This document shows, piece after piece, positions 46,251 to 58,287 of a stretch of DNA of 64,000 nt (the first letter of the stretch is position 1; each line of letters begins with the position of its first letter). Under the pieces are notes generated by a model. It was not told where the DNA came from. It did no database searches and worked only from the letters and a program-made list of their open reading frames with translations. Made by a program: the position numbers and the translations under genes. The stretch is from Leuctra nigra (taxonomy: Eukaryota > Arthropoda > Insecta > Plecoptera > Leuctridae), in the NCBI GenBank assembly GCA_934045905.1, contig OW203771.1:18837701-18901700 (forward strand), written 5' to 3'.

Positions 46251-48198
46251 GAAAGTCCCAAGTTCTGATCCCTTCGTCAAATTAGACTTATTTGTGTTTC
46301 ATATGTCAGATATTGGATTCAATTTGTCGTTGGTGCAGCAGCGCTAGAAATTGTGCAGGTGAGAAGACATTCAGGATTTGCTGATGACTTTTTGGAAATT
46401 TGAAAATTTTGAAAGTTGTGGACATTATTAGATTTCTGAGAGGAGTCACCTACATCTCTTTTAGACCACAGTGCACTTGCGCTGTTTTGCCGCGTAACCA
46501 AAAATAGTCATCCTACCGATGCCACCATTTGTAACATTTTATCTATCTTTCTATAGTACTTTTTTTTACTTATTGTGACACATTTTGTTACGTTTTTTGA
46601 TGCTATAAAGGTCAATGTAAAGTCATAGATCTGTTTATGACGCGACTTTTTATCCATGTCATTGATTCCTAAGTGTTTGGACTGTTTGACATCGAGTATT
46701 TGTGCTTCGTGTTCTCTGATTCTCTTTTTAATGAGCTTCATGTGAATCTGCTCTGAAGATTTGAGAGGTAAATCAGAGTGAAAGTCGTTCTAGCGCATGA
46801 ATTTGATCAAAAGACGATGGCTTTGTAGTAACGTCGAAGTTTAACTACCCGAAAAAAGCAAATTGTGCATGCATAAGAAAATATCCGTGGTGATTTTTAT
46901 GTAACAATATTGAAAGGCAAATAATTTTCTGAAGATTACATTTATTTTGTAAGTATTTCGTATGTTTTGTATCTCCTATTTTATTATATTAATTTTGGCA
47001 AGGAATAACATGTTTTTGAAGGTATTAAGATATCATCTGATTTTCTTTGATTGCTACTTTCTTGATGGCTCTAAATTAATGTTTTACTTTAATCATGTTT
47101 CTTCGATATTGGTTTGACTAGCTATAGTTTTCAAAAATTTTAATTTTGCAAACGCATTTTGGACAGAATTGGTTTGTTTGTTCATGTTTATGTATCATGT
47201 ACATTCCTGATAAATTTAATTGCCTTTTATATGTAGCTCATGGTTGTTTTGTTGTTGCGTGTAAAGTTTTTTATTTACGTATTTTATAATTAATAATGAA
47301 CGTATTTATGCAGCAATTGATTTCAATAACAAATGAATATAAATCAAATATACTGCGTTTTTATAGTGTATCATTTCATTGGAAATTAATGAAGTCAACA
47401 AACTATCGCAGTATCGAATTTCGAAATGTTTCGTCAGGAGTTGTTCGAGAGGAGTTTATAATATAATAATTATCAACCCACAAGTTAGCAAGGCATTATT
47501 AACTAAGTATAGGATTATTTTCCCAAAATTCGAAAGTTTCTACGTATAGTGTGTGGGTATGGAGGTCCACAAATTAGTGAATGTTGCATTGCTGTGGGAT
47601 AGCTTGCGCTTGTGTTTAAGAAAGTTACGGTCCAACTTTATGCTACAGCTTAATGCTCTATTAAACACCATGCAGGGCGGAGTTGATGATTTCGGCGCGG
47701 AATTCGCGCGCCACTTTCCACCGGTAATGTACGCGTCACGCTTCGTTGATATCGGGAGAAAAGTTGGAAGGAAAAATACGCGTTGATATTGTTAAATGCG
47801 GTACAATTAGAGACAATTCGAAATATGATGATTCTTTTTTTGTTATGGAATTATCCCCTTCTGTATTCATAACATTACAGACAATCGAAATGTGCTTTCC
47901 ACGTCTTTGAAATTGTGTGGAGATTGGAACAGTATAGTATGTGGGAGTACATTGCGCTAATTATCCGCATATCCAGTCGACATTCATGCGTTTACTGGTG
48001 AGTTTGTACACATATTTTCAGAATAAGAATATTTATGAAATTAGATACATTTTCGGTAATTTATTCTCTGAACTTCTCTAGTGTAATCAAGATGAATATG
48101 AAATGGAATAAGAATATAGATGAATCGAGACATATGTAAGATGGATCAAGGATGTATTAACAATTGATGGACACAAATCAAATGACCGGGGGCAGTGA
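46251..48198. other. unassigned AT-rich DNA
   Basis: Positions 47660-47790 are G+C-richer, with an open 77-codon frame (47553-47786) that I do not recognise. No convincing splice sites. Confidence 0.4.
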
Positions 48199-48460
48199 TC
48201 TAGTGTAGCGGTCGCTCCACGCCAGCCAAGTCGTACGGCGCGCACACTCTCATATAAAGGCTGGAGCAAACCCACTTTTACTGTAAGCATCAAAGTGGCA
48301 TTTTCGGCCTGCTGGATATTAAAATTGGGAAATCTCACATTGTTGCGAAATATCTTAATTTCGAGCTATAGCCCACCCTACAACATATACCAAATTTTGG
48401 AACAATAGGTTACGCCCTTTGCGAGCTAGAGGGCCGTGAAAACAGTGTTTTAGGGCGGTT
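48199..48460 (-). mobile_element. family H 3' end fragment
   Basis: Minus strand. It ends GTACGACTTGGCTGGCGTGG, then AGCGACCGCTACACTAG(A) before T. It aligns with the last ~260 bases of family H (GCTCGAAATTAAGATATTTC, GCAGGCCGAAAATGCCA) at lower identity and stops where the GATGAT microsatellite begins in the full copies. Confidence 0.65.
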
Positions 48461-49193
48461 TTCATAATCAGTCTTAGTAGTAGGCTGGAGCTAAAATCCG
48501 GTAAACAATTTTACGTCCGAGCAATGTAGATTCCTTTTAAAATGGTGAAAAGTATGGTTTTACATTAAGCATTAAGCAACAATAAGCTTAGCGTAATACC
48601 TTAGCGTTATTTGACTTTTAACATCATATTTAGACGGATAACATGAACTGTAGGTATTTATAAGCTTATCAGACTTTCTGCCATTTATTTAACAAATGTG
48701 ATATATTATTCTATTTAAAAAGGAACAGTGACTGTGAACAAATTGTGAGCTTGCTTCCCAAATGTCAATGCGATAACGAGGTGGTATATTCCAATAGTGT
48801 TCTATATCATTGTACGAATAAATCTCAACTATCAGATGTATCTTTGCCAACAAAAGGCAGCAATACACTCTAAGAAGCGACGGCCAATGGCGTTAGATGT
48901 ATTATTTATTAGCCAATAAGAAGCTAGGTGCTATCTCTTTGACATTGCCAGGATGCAGTGTTTCCAATCTCTTTGTCTGATTTTATAAGAAGTTATAACT
49001 TGTACGGATAGGAAATGGGAAGAAAACAAATTCTGAACAACATGTTACGATACCCAATGTTTGACGTGATTTCGCTCTACTGAACTCTAAAGGCATGTTC
49101 TAGTATTTCTCATTAGTTGCATAGAGGTTGCATAGACACATAGTCGTATAATGTTGTGGTAAACAAACGGTTCAGGTAAACTTAGTGCGGGTA
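48461..49193. other. unassigned AT-rich DNA
   Basis: No gene or repeat is supportable. Confidence 0.4.
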
Positions 49194-51545
49194 TCTAGTG
49201 GAGCGGTCGCTCCACCCAGCCAAGTCGTACTATACACTCACAGTCACTCAACATACCGTAAATGCCTAATAAACTGAGGAGCAGACCAAACACTTTTACT
49301 GTAAGCAACAACATGGCATTTTCGGCCTACTGGATCTTAAAATTGGAAAATCTCACATTGTTGTGAAATGTCTTAATTTCGAGCTATGGCCCACCCCACT
49401 ACATATACCAAATTTGGGAACAATAGGTTATGCCATTTGCGCGCTAGAGGACCGAGAAAACAGTGAAATTACACCACTTTCTGATTCTGAAGATGATGAT
49501 GATGATGATATCAGGAAACCCTGTTGACAGCGCCACAGCCTAAACGGCTAAACCGATCGACCTGAAACTTTTACCACATATGCACTTTTGGCGTCTGATG
49601 ATACCTTGCCTCTTGTGATTTTTTGTGCCGCCATTTTTAAACCGGAAGTGACGTCATAACTCAAAAACGTCTGGACCGATTAGAACGAAATTAGCGCCAT
49701 TCGATTTAGATGGTCATCTTTATGAAGTATCAATAAAAAAAATATTATTTTCTTATTTTCTAAACCGGAAGTGACGTCATAAATACGCAATATTTAACTT
49801 ATTTCAACAAATTATACTTAAAATACGTACATAATTAACTTACATTGTAACATAGACAATACAATTTATATATTCAAGGTAGCAGTGTTCTCGGCCGCCA
49901 TTCCTGAAACCGGAAGTGACGTCATATATCTAAAACGCCTGTACCGATTACAACTGAACTAGCTCCTGCGTATTCATTCTGCTATTTATTTGAAAAATCA
50001 ATTGTGAAAAATGAATAAATAAATTAATGGTACCGGAAATGGCGGCAGAACCACTAAATGAAACCGGAAGTGACGTCATATATTACAAACGGCATGACCG
50101 ATTTTACGGAAATATAGGGATTAGGAATTCAGATGGTCGTTCATGAAGGTATCAACTAGATAAAACTAGATTGTTTTCTTATTACCTATACCGGAATTCG
50201 GCCGCTATTTCAAAACCGGAAGTGACGTCATGTATCGAAAACGGCTGGATCGATTATAACGAAACTTAAGCTATTCTTCTTGGATAATCATTTTCATCTT
50301 ATACCAAACGCAACTTTTCATAGTAACCAAATCGGTTGAGGCGTATTTTTTTAAAGAAATTAGTCCCTGCTCGGACATGTGCTACAAGCTGTATGAATAA
50401 ACTAACAAAAGAAGTGATATCCCAGAAAAAACACTCCGTGTAAAAATACCAGCCAAGTCTCTTTAACTATAAAAAAAAATAGAAGAAATCTAAAAATTCA
50501 GCACTGAAAAGGAGTGATATCAAAAAAGGAGCCAAGTCAACGAATTTTCCAAATTTTAATCGTACCATTGAAATAAAAATATCAACCCCCGAGAAATACT
50601 TAAAAAAAGGACTTGGCGCATCGTTTTTTTAAAGACATTTTTCTATTCTTAAGCTTATGCCACTCACATACTACGTAGTTCAGAAATGCCTAGAAAAATT
50701 GGGACAAAACTTTCAAATTAAATATTGAACATTCTGTAAAATATTTTAAATTTAAATATAAGTACGCAAAGAAACATAGCATTGTCTTACAAGCAATAAA
50801 TACAGAACAGTTGTGTTTGTGATTGGTAGGTACCTATAGTTTTGTGGGTACATCAACATACCTACTACAGCATTATACTTGGAACCTTCTCGCCGTGTAA
50901 TTAATTGCTATTAATTAACATTTTATACCAAAAAAATTCATAAATTACATAACGTATTACTTTAGATAAAAATCTAGTCAGTAATTATTTGAGCAGCATG
51001 GCTCAGTGCACTAGTCACTTATACAAATCTCATTGACGGCCTTCTTGTAATGAGCGCTTTCGCTATTTCCCTCAGTCACGATATTGAGAAGTATGATTGA
51101 TTAATATGACCCTAGAAATAGTGGCAATAACGAATAGACTAGGCCGCTTCCGTTTATTCGTTATTCGTTTATCCGTTTATTTCCTCTGAATATTGACAAA
51201 ATACCAAAACTGCCAGTAGGTAAGAGTACTAGTTATATTAAAACGTAGTATGATTCGTCGATAATGAATGTGATATACTCAGGAAAATATACTTGAAGAG
51301 TTCTTCCTATACTTTTAGGATAGAAAAGTGTCTTTAAAAAAACGATGCGCCAAGTCCTTTTTTTAAGTATTTCTCGGGGGTTGATATTTTTATTTCAATG
51401 GTACGATTAAAATTTGGAAAATTCGTTGCCTTGGCTCCTTTTTTGATATCACTCCTTTTCAGTGCTGAATTTTTAGATTTCTTCTATTTTTTTTATAGTT
51501 AAAGAGACTTGGCTGGTATTTTTACACGGAGTGTTTTTTCTGGGA
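49194..51545 (-). mobile_element. Helitron-like element, family H copy 3 (full, unoccupied LTR site)
   Basis: 2352 bp, minus orientation. The 3' hairpin and CTAG are at 49194-49216 and the 5' TCCCAG at 51545. CRE-ETS sites ACCGGAAGTGACGTCA are perfect at 49641, 49764, 49909, 50063 and 50215. The inverted internal 5' end starts at about 50423. At 49517-49520 (AACC) it is uninterrupted where copy 1 holds the LTR element. No open frame encodes Rep or helicase. Confidence 0.65.
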
Positions 51546-51727
51546 TAAGTACGTTACAGGGAGGATAATTAACTGCAACCACTTTATCTGCTCATACACT
51601 TACACGTTTGGATTTAGGTATTTCACGACTTTACGATCAAAAGAGTTGGCTGCACTCAAAGGTAAACTTTAGAGATAATTATGAAAAATGTGAAAAACCA
51701 AAATTAAGTCGAAAGTTTTAGTCAATC

Positions 51728-51925
51728 TAAAGCCCTATTTACACGGTGCAATTTCTTGAACAACTTCTGTGTCACATTCCCATTTTTCATAAAATTTTGT
51801 ATTTACACGACGCAACTTTCTGTCACAGAAATTAAAATCATGTTCTAATTTCCATTCAAGAAGTGTGACACAGAAGTGTGGTACAGAAGTTCTACAAGAA
51901 ATTGCACCGTGTAAATGGGGCTTTA
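51728..51925. mobile_element. 198-bp TIR element flanked by TA
   Basis: TAAAGCCCTATTTACACGGT, then GCAATTTCTTG at the left, is inverted at the right as CAAGAAATTGC, ACCGTGTAAATGGGGCTTTA. About 31 bp of TIR with one mismatch. TA at both ends fits a Tc1/mariner-type TA target, but could be part of the TIR. The interior contains a second CACAGAAGT..GTGTCACA inverted pair. Confidence 0.72.
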
Positions 51926-52235
51926 GAAGTATACATACTTATTGTTTGAGACAATATTTTTGTCCAAACTCGACTCGAGTGGGCTGTACTAAAAGGTGAA
52001 CATCGGAAATAAAATATCCTTCATGCAAAAGAGAATTGTCTGATTTTCAGTACGACCTCGGGCACAAATACTGTATTTATTAGATGGTCTTTATATTGTT
52101 AAGTTCGACTCAAAAATGAGCAACGCGTCATTTTTTACATTTTTTTAATGGTACAAACGTTATTACAATATTTGGGATATTTTATCTCCAATGTTTAATT
52201 GAGTGCAGCCGACTTTTAAAGCTTTTCTATGCCCT
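51926..52235. other. unassigned AT-rich DNA
   Basis: No gene or repeat is supportable. Confidence 0.4.
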
Positions 52236-52490
52236 GCGATTGGTTATTATGAGACAGAAGACACTGCTGCGTCACGAAAGTTCATGTTCTGCGCCGCGCG
52301 ATTGGTTATGAGACAGAAGACACTGCTGCGTCACGAAAGTTCATGTTCTGCGCCGCGCGATTGGTTATGAGACAGAAGACACTGCTGCGTCACGAAAGTT
52401 CATGTTCTGCGCCGCGCGATTGGTTATGAGACAGAAGACACTGCTGCGTCACGAAAGTTCATGTTCTGCGCCGCGCGATTGGTTCGCCTC
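52236..52490. repeat. 59-bp minisatellite, four units plus part of a fifth
   Basis: GCGATTGGTTATGAGACAGA starts units at 52236 (62 bp, with three extra bases), 52298, 52357, 52416 and 52475 (partial). Each full unit continues AGACACTGCTGCGTCACGAA, then AGTTCATGTTCTGCGCCGC. Units 2-4 look identical. Each carries ATTGG (an inverted CCAAT box) and TGCGTCA. The fifth unit diverges after GCGATTGGTT into G+C-rich DNA. Confidence 0.92.
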
Positions 52491-52764
52491 CTCGAGTGAT
52501 ATATGTGGCATCGGACCGCTCTGCAACGCGGGGGGAAAAGGAATATTCTGTCTCGAGGTCCATGTTTCCCGATAACACGGATTTCCTTCTCGACTCCGCT
52601 ACCTGGGCTGCCTGACAAGACGAGATGTGTCAAGAAAACCCCCCGTTCGGAAGAATACCGGCTCATGATGTGAAGCAATCGGGAAATGAAAGACAGCGAG
52701 TTCTGATTGATTTTAAATTGAACCTTTTGATTCGATACATATATCGTGTACTTGATTGCTAGGA
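52491..52764. other. G+C-rich DNA next to the minisatellite
   Basis: CpG-bearing (GCATCGGACCGCTCTGCAAC, CAACGCGGGGGG), open on the minus strand to 52678. It could be a promoter-proximal region, but there is no clear initiator or exon. Confidence 0.35.
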
Positions 52765-52880
52765 ATATTCTCTGTGTAACGCATTGATGAGCGGGGCAAC
52801 ACCTCGAACTGAATTTTCCTACGCACAGGAAACATTAGCCAACTGAAAGTAATACACAATCCAATTAGTAAAACACTGGA
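52765..52880 (+). mobile_element. family F2 5' end fragment
   Basis: TCTCTGTGTAACGCATTGAT, then GAGCGGGGCAACACCTCGAA and TACGCACAGGAAACAT, match the first ~100 bases of F2. Confidence 0.55.
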
Positions 52881-53849
52881 AAACGTTCCGTGTAATGTTG
52901 AACATGTGTAAAATACTATAGGAATAAAACCATGTATTAATTTACATAGGAAAATGTTCCTTAACCAATCAAAATCCCATTTTTAAATTGCCATTATTTA
53001 TGTTTTTCAACAAATCAACGATATTGTAACTTGTAACTGCCATCTGAAAATGAGGTTAAAATTTATTGTCTTCGGAGAATCAACAAATCTTTTACACATA
53101 AGATTTTGAAAATCATTTAGATTTTTGTGTCAACTTTTGAAATATCCATATGTCTACCTGAAAATAAGTTTTGTAAGCCTAAAAGTGTCACGATTTTACT
53201 TGGTGGCATACTCAAATGTATCTCTGAAACTAGGCACAAGAATGTTTAACTTTTCTAGGGATTGTGATTATCAATAACAAGAAGGTTATGAAGATCTACG
53301 ACCTTGCTATGATCGACCGAGTCCCTTTAATACTGATAACAACAATATGAATGCAATATCAAAGTTAGTAAACATTTCTTGTGAGACTTTCAGGTACAAA
53401 TCTCAACGTCCCGCGAATATTCGCTTTTAAGTGAAGACGCAATAAAAGGAAAAGTTTTTCTATAATTTTCCTGGCGTAGAATCTAGGAGGATGGTGCATA
53501 TGGCTTCGTTTTGATGGTCTGCAATAAAGCTGTCTGAGCGGGTGGTCCGGAATATCTGAGAGTGTTGAGAGGCTGGGATATTCGAAATGTTTAATAACTT
53601 CGCTTGAAGTTTTCCACTATCCAGGAATTACTTTGACTCTATCATTAACAGAATAACGTAGGTTATTCTGTTCTAAGCCAAGGGGGACCAAATTGTTATG
53701 ACTCTAGAAATTGAAAAAGTGTTACCTACATTTAGTTGAGATATTAAAATTGTGTTTGACTTTATTTTTTATATGAAAACTTTTGAATTACCTACGTTTA
53801 TGAGACACCACATAATTCTTTTTATTTTAGATATATAATCATCTTTATT
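52881..53849. other. unassigned AT-rich DNA
   Basis: A short perfect hairpin, ACAGAATAAC-GTAG-GTTATTCTGT, lies near 53649-53672. No gene is supportable. Confidence 0.4.
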
Positions 53850-54225
53850 GAATAAAAAGACTCTGCCTCACAAATAAGGTTGCTAAAAAGCACAGAATAA
53901 TAATCAACATATAAATGAAACTAATATTATTAATACAAAGTGAACTAAAACTACCAATTACAAATTATAAAGGTGATTGCGAAAAATTCTTATAGAACCT
54001 TTCAAAATTAACAATACTATATCGTCTATGAAATTTCTAATATTTACAATTGAAAAACGTCGACAAAATTCGTAAAAAAAAAAATCGGAATGGTTCCTCG
54101 AGCGCCAACAAAAAGACCTATGACCTCGATCTTATTGAGATCATATTTCTCTTTAAAGTACGTTATTGTGGGCTTACTGAAATATTGACGGAAATCGTCA
54201 TGGCGGTATGGCTAGTATTCTTGTA
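53850..54225 (-). pseudogene. LINE-like retrotransposon C-terminal remnant
   Basis: On the minus strand, from about 54215 to 54075, the frame reads PYRHDDFRQYFSKP, then YFKEKYDLNKIEVIGLFVGA and RGTIPIFF. A G(A/S)xGT(I/V)PK-like motif after a short basic region closes the polyprotein of several retrotransposon families with a reverse transcriptase, so I read this as the last part of one. A stop precedes PYRHDD. The A+T-rich downstream part (53850-54010) resembles 38915-39065 and would be the 3' untranslated region. The family is not determined. Confidence 0.5.
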
Positions 54226-56280
54226 GGGCAAGATAGATTTGTTATGCTTAAAATTTACACTAATCTGCACTGGTATTTAATAAAAACCCATATTATTTAT
54301 TTTTTGTTTTGTTGATCGAACATTAATGTAACGCAGTAATTTTTTAATCTTGTTACTCTTGAAAGAATCTTGATTTTCCCAAAATAAACTTGATTTTGCC
54401 TTGATTAATCTCCACATTTTATGACAATAGAAATTGGACCTGGCTTGAAGTAGGAAGCACTTTTCTGTAATGTTGTTTAATTACACGTACTCAGATGAGG
54501 TATTATGCTGTGTCACCCATGCCAAGTAACATCTAAACTGTTTTCATTGAAAATATATTACATTCTTTTTTCGTACGTGTTTGAAATCATATGCGAAGAA
54601 TCATACTTTTCTTCTGAAAAGTTTAAACAAATTTCATTTATTACAGAAAAACGTAATCAGCTCTGCACTTCAAATATTTTGCTTTTCAAAAACCTTCCTC
54701 AAGAGGACTCTTCAGTGTTATTTTACAACAACAAAGTAGCATCTCGATTGTTGACTGCCTCAAATTAAATTTTATTTTCATCCACAACAGTTTTCTTCCT
54801 TCAGACTTCAAGCCTCTCCCCAAGATACAAGACGACTTCGATCACTTTACATTTCTCGAAACGTCACTGGAACGGCTGTACTTACAAGCACACGAACTTT
54901 GTCGCCCCTGATTAAGTCAAGAAGGCTTTAAAGCAGGAGGGGGAAGGGGGCGGGGGGAGATGGAAACTAATCCGGGCAAAGTTTTCGTCTTCTTTTTTTT
55001 CCGTTCCTCTTCTACTTCTTTCAAGTGAAAGTAGAACCTATTAAGACTATCATTGCGAGAGCCGCATTCTGAATAAACCATCTCTCGTATCCCATCTCAT
55101 CTTGAGAAAATATAACCAACCGAAAGAAAGTTCCGCGATGGCTCATGAATATTTCTGGTCGCATTTCTCATTAAGTTTGTCTTCCTCTTTCAATGTGGTC
55201 AAATGGAAACAAGAACTCGAGTATACACAGATTGTGAGATTCTTTAAGGATTCTTAAGTAATCCGAAAAGAAGATACGTTACTTGTTGACATTGTGAGAT
55301 TCACTGTAAAGAGAAAAACTCAAACGCACTTACTAAAACGACTACAATAGAACATGAGATTTTTTTATTTACATTTTCGAAGCTGTTTCAAGAAAAAGTA
55401 AGCCACAAGAACTCCTTTTCACCTCTACTAACCAGTAAAATCTAACAGCTTCCATGACAGCTAAAAACACCAACAATCGATTGATTTTTTCTTTAGCCAG
55501 ATGATTCTAAACATGAAAAAAATATAATTGGGCGTCACTGCTAAGTGAATCATAATGGCTTTGCCAAAATCCACTATAAAACAATAAAAATAAAAACTTT
55601 AATTACCTATGACATAGCTGTATCTTCTTATTTGAGAATCAAATTATATATTATTCTCCTGAAGGTATCTAATTTTTGTGTTGTGTGATGCATTTGGATT
55701 AGGCTTTTAGTTTTATGAGGGTGAAGTTCTATGTTTTGGGAGCATTCTCCTCGACCTGTATTGTATTATAGATGATGCTTGAAATGTAGCTCAATCCCAT
55801 CACTGCATCTTACTGAAGTTTCTTTGACTATCTTCTTATAACTTCACTGCTGTTATAATGTGGTGAAGAATGGGGTGAACTTTTCTTTAACTTCTCTTAG
55901 CATCAATCTACGCGAACTTTGCCAATTACATTAAATATTGATTAGGGAAGCAACTGCTAGAAGAGTTTTTAATAAAAATGTTATAGATTCCCACAACGTC
56001 TTTGAACACATTTTCCGATTTATTTTCTTTGATTCCGATACGACATTTTTTGTACAGACATTTTATATCCGGAAGAGATATCATTTCTTACAAACTGTTG
56101 GACGGATTGGAAACTTACATGCATTAAGACGTATAAGACGTTCATCAAAATGCAATATAAATATTAAAATTATAAGTTCGTAACCAAAACCAGAATCAGT
56201 CATATCTCCTCTTCTAGAGGGAAAACAACATTTAGCTCTGAGATGAGTGATTTTTCAGGTACACTTAACAATGTTTTAAA
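54226..56280. other. unassigned DNA
   Basis: Positions 54790-55130 are less AT-rich, with a G-rich run near 54938-54960. They may be conserved noncoding DNA. The frames at 54505-54768 and 55938-56183 have no recognisable domain. Confidence 0.4.
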
Positions 56281-57206
56281 CTAGGCAAACGCTCTGTGTA
56301 ACGCGTTGATGAGCGAGCACGGACACGCGCAACACCTCGAACCGAAAATATGTCTATCGAAAATATCATTAAAAGCCAAGAATTCTTGAAATTCGTCAGA
56401 CTTGTAGGTATAGGTATAAAAATCTCCAAATATTCCTAAAGTATTAGTCCCAATAGCCATGCAAAGTTTTAAGTTGATCGATTGAACCTTTATGATTAAA
56501 ATGTTCCTTGTTAAAATTCAAAAATCATAGGATATATTTAAAAAAATATACCTGGGACCACTCATATGATAAAAGTGTGTGTACTTACACAATTTTAGAC
56601 GATCTGTTGAATGGTCATATCAGTTTCATACGTTTGAAAGTTTCTGCTCTAACTACCTTGGAACTATAAAAGTCGAAGAAGCCGTGATCAACATTTTCGT
56701 GAAATTTGACAGATATCACGCAAAATGTCAGTAAAATGTCAATAACTTTTGCATTTAAACACAGATAAGTCTGAAAATTGTCAAAAATACAGATAATGTT
56801 AATCCCAATGACCATGCAAAGTTTTAAGTTGATCGGTCATACGGTTCTAGTTTAAATTTCAAAAATCATATGAAATATTTTTTTAAATTTTAACCAATGG
56901 GAGGATTTGGCTGAAACTTTGTATGATTGGGTAAAATGTTAGTGGTAATGACTTGTCAAAATTTCAAATTGATAAAACAAACCAATCAAAAGATAATTTT
57001 TTTTAAATTTTAACCAATCACGGGATCCCGTTCAAAAACGATCCCAGGGACCGCATAAAGTACGTTAGTATGTGTACAAAATTTCAGATTGATTGCTTGA
57101 GCGGTTTGACCTGGGGTGTGACCACACAAAAACAAAAAAAAAACAAACAAACACACAGAGAAAGTGCCATAAGTGTACCGTGGTGACGCTCGCTACGCTC
57201 GCTCAA
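56281..57206 (+). mobile_element. family F2 element, GTGACGCTC subtype
   Basis: It starts CTAGGCAAACGCTCTGTGTA, then ACGCGTTGATGAGCGAGCAC, and ends AGAGAAAGTGCCATAAGTGT, then GGTGACGCTCGCTACGCTCG and CTCAA. The interior repeats blocks of the form CCATGCAAAGTTTTAAGTTG, then ATCGG(T), then TTTAAATTTTAACCAAT. It ends with ACAAAATTTCAGATTGATTG and an A-rich run. Noncoding. Confidence 0.75.
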
Positions 57207-57712
57207 TAATTTTGTTTTTGAAAATAATTATGATTTTGTGGAGAATGTAGAAGACGAGGGATGAAGATTGTGTATTTCATTGCAATACCAGCCGTTTTGG
57301 GGGCAGAGGGGCTTGAGTTGTGGTTCACATTGTAACGGCACAACATTGTGAATTTATTAATTTTTAATTATTAATGTTGTTATTGTATTTAATTTGTACG
57401 AATTATAATTTAAGGATACTTCGGTCTTATACTTAATGTGTTCAATTATTCCAGAAAAAGTAGTATTGGTACACAGGAGGTGGAAAACCTACACCCAACT
57501 TTCTTTGAGCGACTGAACTCAACTCCTAAGAAATAAGTATGCGTTTTCTAGTCCATATCCGTTTTCTGAAATGCCTAGTCGGCTTTTCTTGAAAAGGCCG
57601 TGAAAGGTGTGCGACCCATTCACATGTTCCTTCTCGCTACATTCACTCGACAACATTTTGTCAGATTGCTACATTTCATCCCCCCCCTGTCGGCGTTCGT
57701 CGTTAGAGGAAT
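57207..57712. other. unassigned DNA
   Basis: No gene or repeat is supportable. Confidence 0.4.
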
Positions 57713-57797
57713 CGCCTCTAAAGAGAGTCGAACCCACGGACAAAGGGTTGTTGAATGAAGGTGTCAAACTCTAAACGTTCAGCCCTCGCCCGCATTT
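57713..57797 (-). other. tRNA-like remnant
   Basis: The complement reads GGGCTGAACGTTTAGAGTTT (weak A box), then CCGTGGGTTCGACTCTC (B box) about 45 bases later. No acceptor stem; probably a SINE head or tRNA pseudogene. Confidence 0.45.
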
Positions 57798-58287
57798 CAG
57801 CTCCCAGCAATCCTATTTATATTTATACAACACCTTCATGGCAAGGTATGGCGAATTTTATTATCCGAATCCTGAAAAACCTTTTCTCTTTTGTGTTCCC
57901 TTTTTAATTAAATTTAGTATACCTTGCCAGTGCTCCTAACCCCCATACACATAGTCGAGTATGCCCAAAACAACCCTAAATGAAATTGGCTGATCTAATT
58001 TTCTGATACCCCACGTTGGAGCGCGTTGGTGCCCTAAAATGAATTTAGCATTTTTATAACTTACGCGACGCTACTGTAGCAAAGTTTGTTTTCGAAAAGT
58101 GAACTTGCTTTGTAAAGAGAAGAATGGCTTTACAATTCCGTAGATTGTGTCGAGAGCTGGACTGGAAATCCTGGAATACCTGGATGAAGTCGGGAATTAG
58201 AAATCAGAACGATGTGTGGAGATGTCAGGGTAAAACCAGGAGGAATCTTGGAAGATCGATGGTAAAAATTATTGTTAGGATAAATTA
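57798..58287. other. unassigned DNA
   Basis: No gene or repeat is supportable. Confidence 0.4.

Noticed and set aside
47553..47786. 77-codon frame with a G+C-rich end
   Set aside because: No domain and no convincing splice sites. Local G+C content explains the open frame.
52236..52490. CRISPR-like array of regular units
   Set aside because: The whole 59-bp unit repeats without unique spacers, and the context is eukaryotic. It is a minisatellite.
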